This document shows, piece after piece, positions 6,397 to 7,761 of a DNA stretch of 7,761 nucleotides. Numbering within the stretch: position 1 is the stretch's first letter; each line of letters begins with the position of its first letter. The DNA is from Gemmatimonadota bacterium (lineage in GTDB: Bacteria; Gemmatimonadota; Gemmatimonadetes; Gemmatimonadales; Gemmatimonadaceae): NCBI GenBank assembly GCA_003142495.1, contig PLMM01000426.1, forward strand, positions 1 to 7,761, read 5' to 3'. The translations under genes were made by a program, and so were the position numbers. Under the pieces are notes generated by a model, which had not been told where the DNA came from, did not search any database, and saw nothing but the letters and a program-made list of their open reading frames with translations.

Positions 6397-7600
6397 TCGC
6401 GTCAGGGAAGAGCGCGCGCATCACCGCGTCGGCGACGACGGCGCGCACCATGCCGAACTTCGGTGTGTCGCGCGTCGGGTTCACGCGATTCGTGAGCAGC
6501 ACGATCACGATCTCGCGTGTGGGATCGATCCAGATCGACGTGCCTGTGTACCCCGTGTGTCCGAAGCTGCGCGCAGAGGTGTAGCTCCCCGCCGATGAGT
6601 TCTCCGACGGCGTGTCCCAGCCGAGCGCGCGCGACGATCCCGCGGGCTCGTTCTGGCGCACCGTCCACGTCGTGAGCTCCGACGGCGGCTGCAGCGCGCC
6701 AGGAACGCTCCGGCCGAGCGAGCCTGCCAGCACCCACTCGCCGAAGCGCAGCAGATCATCGGCGTCGCTGAACAATCCCGCGTGACCGGATGCGCCCTTG
6801 AGGCGCCACGCATTCTCGTCGTGCACGTCCCCGCGCAGCGCCGTGTGCGGGCGCCCCGGCACGTCCTCGATCTCCGTCGACGCGATCTCCTCCCGCCACT
6901 CGCGCGGAGGGAGGTAGCGCATGCGCGTGAAGCCGAGCGGCCGCGCGACCCGCTCGGCGAAGAGCGCATCGATGCGCTTGCCGTACTGGCGCTCGAGGAT
7001 CGTAGCGAGGGTGATCGCGCCGAGGTCGGAGTACACCATCCGCGCACCGGGCACCGTGTCGAGATTTGCGCCGAGCGCTTCGGTGAGCGCGTCGTGCCTG
7101 CTCCCGGGATGTTGCCAGAGCGGCGGGACAGGATCAGGCGGGAGTCCGCTGTCGTGCAGGAGCAGGTCGCGCACGCGCACGCGTGCTTTTTCTCCGTTGC
7201 CGCGCGCGAAGTCGCGAAGGTAGTGCACCACCGGCGAATCGAGCGCGATCTTCTGCTCGTCGACCGCCATCATCGCGAGCGTCGTGAGCGCGACGACCTT
7301 GGTGAGCGACGCCATGTCGTAGAGCGTGCGTCCATCGGGCGGGCGCGGATCGTCGACGGCGAGCTGACCGATCGCGTGCTCGAAGTGCTGGCCGGCAACG
7401 GAGACCGCGAGCACCGCTCCGGGCGCTGCGCCGGCGGCGATCGCGGAGTCGAGCGTGCGCGATGCCGGCGCGAGCTGCATCGAGAGCGCGGCGCTCACGG
7501 GGATCGGGACGGTGTGCGGAAGCGTGGGATGCGCGCACGCGCCCGCGAGCGCGAGCGATGCGGCGCCGAGCGCGGCGAGGCGACGGGAGGGAGGATGCAT
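6380..7600 (-). CDS. Serine hydrolase of the beta-lactamase/class C PBP-like family (PF00144 type), probable lipoprotein
   Basis: This is a 406-aa serine hydrolase with a signal sequence ending in Ala-Gly-Ala-Cys (Cys22), a slightly non-canonical lipobox, so lipoprotein status is probable rather than certain. The active-site motifs are present: Ser98-Leu-Thr-Lys101 (nucleophile and general base), Tyr190-Ser-Asp192 at the usual Tyr-x-Asn position, and His348-Thr-Gly350 at the Lys-Thr-Gly position. GDVHDENAW (257-265) followed by GHAGLF (272-277) is a signature I associate with YfeW/PBP4B-like proteins and with YbbE-like enzymes of muropeptide recycling, so action on cell-wall peptides is a reasonable guess. 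Esterase activity is an alternative, and beta-lactam resistance should not be assumed. ATG 7600 is required for the signal peptide, but no clear Shine-Dalgarno precedes it. The gene ends within the hairpin shared with the convergent Asp-box gene. Confidence 0.93.
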   Translation of the reverse strand: MHPPSRRLAALGAASLALAGACAHPTLPHTVPIPVSAALSMQLAPASRTLDSAIAAGAAPGAVLAVSVAGQHFEHAIGQLAVDDPRPPDGRTLYDMASLTKVVALTTLAMMAVDEQKIALDSPVVHYLRDFARGNGEKARVRVRDLLLHDSGLPPDPVPPLWQHPGSRHDALTEALGANLDTVPGARMVYSDLGAITLATILERQYGKRIDALFAERVARPLGFTRMRYLPPREWREEIASTEIEDVPGRPHTALRGDVHDENAWRLKGASGHAGLFSDADDLLRFGEWVLAGSLGRSVPGALQPPSELTTWTVRQNEPAGSSRALGWDTPSENSSAGSYTSARSFGHTGYTGTSIWIDPTREIVIVLLTNRVNPTRDTPKFGMVRAVVADAVMRALFPDATIVAR

Positions 7601-7742
7601 CGGACGAAGCTAACTGCGCGCGCTGCGCCATCGCGAGATCATGGCGCAGATGCAAGACGCGGCATCTATATTCACGCCGCATTGCGCTCGCCGTGGCTCT
7701 TCGGGCATCCGGGGGGTCACTCACACAGGCTTTGGAGCATCG
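7601..7742. promoter_or_regulatory. Divergent spacer with AT-rich promoter-like element
   Basis: This 142-bp gap separates the serine hydrolase gene from the gene starting at 7743. The only AT-rich patch is TCTATATTCA (7665-7674). TATATT (7667-7672) could be a plus-strand -10 and its complement TATAGA a minus-strand -10, but neither has a good -35 at normal spacing. An inverted repeat lies between this patch and the serine hydrolase start. Confidence 0.3.
7623..7649. repeat. 9-bp perfect inverted repeat, operator-like or leader hairpin
   Basis: CTGCGCCAT (7623-7631) and ATGGCGCAG (7641-7649) are exact reverse complements separated by 9 nt. The repeat lies 22 nt upstream of the serine hydrolase start and next to the AT-rich patch. 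The symmetry and position suit a dimeric regulator's operator in a divergent promoter, or a stem in the 5' leader of the serine hydrolase mRNA. The repeat is seen directly; function is inferred. Confidence 0.45.
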
Positions 7743-7761
7743 ATGGCTCTTGAGTTCGCGC
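7743..7761 (+). CDS. Start of a plus-strand gene cut by the window edge
   Basis: ATG at 7743 is preceded by GGAG at 7734-7737 (5-nt spacing), the same arrangement as the other plus-strand starts here. Only M-A-L-E-F-A can be read, so no function can be assigned. It would be transcribed divergently from the serine hydrolase gene. Confidence 0.45.

Noticed and set aside
6380..7600. Reading the serine hydrolase as an antibiotic-resistance beta-lactamase
   Set aside because: The second and third active-site motifs differ from class C enzymes (Tyr-Ser-Asp, His-Thr-Gly), and the HDENA/GHAG stretch points to other branches of the family.
6782..7753. Plus-strand frame of 323 codons opposite the serine hydrolase, running over the right divergent spacer
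   Set aside because: Arg-rich antisense shadow; it also overlaps the better start at 7743 in another frame.
1..7761. CRISPR array, insertion sequence, tRNA/rRNA, toxin-antitoxin or phage-defence genes
   Set aside because: I found no spaced repeats, transposase, clover-leaf or rRNA signatures, or small paired genes. The coding content is accounted for by the genes listed, and I see no sign of an undescribed multi-gene system.

Overview
This is a GC-rich window packed with genes. It holds five complete protein genes and the first codons of a sixth. Three of the encoded proteins carry N-terminal export signals: an S8 peptidase and a serine hydrolase that look like lipoproteins, and a very large Asp-box/VPS10-like repeat protein with an ordinary signal peptide. 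That gene content, the lipoprotein N-terminus of the peptidase (a Cys followed by an Ala/Pro/Ser-rich linker) and the Gram-negative-type envelope it implies fit Gemmatimonadota or a related phylum such as Acidobacteriota. This placement is an inference from protein style, because the window contains no rRNA or other phylogenetic marker.

Layout from left to right. Positions 1-54 are a perfect 23-bp inverted repeat directly after the stop codon of mscL (minus strand), probably its terminator. mscL encodes a mechanosensitive channel with a C-terminal zinc ribbon. A 170-212 bp divergent spacer separates it from a plus-strand series: the S8 peptidase lipoprotein (732-2180), a PA2169-type (DUF2383) four-helix-bundle protein (2339-2857) and a 1122-residue Asp-box protein that starts with TTG (2988-6356). 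The gaps of 158 and 130 nt, and a terminator-like hairpin at 2880-2919, suggest that these three genes are not one tight operon. The Asp-box gene converges on a minus-strand serine hydrolase (6380-7600) across a 13-bp hairpin, whose loop holds the stop codon of the serine hydrolase gene. A 142-bp divergent spacer with an operator-like inverted repeat leads to a plus-strand gene starting at 7743 that is cut by the window edge.

Together the genes suggest envelope and stress housekeeping: osmotic safety valve, extracytoplasmic proteolysis, a probable stress-related helical bundle, a secreted beta-propeller protein and a periplasmic serine hydrolase possibly acting on cell-wall peptides. Nothing ties them into one pathway, and I see no mobile element, CRISPR array, RNA gene or clear new multi-gene system. 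The points most worth a second look are the zinc-ribbon MscL with a G-rich leader, the repeat-bearing insert in the C-terminal part of the Asp-box protein, the two gene-end hairpins, and the inverted repeat at 7623-7649.
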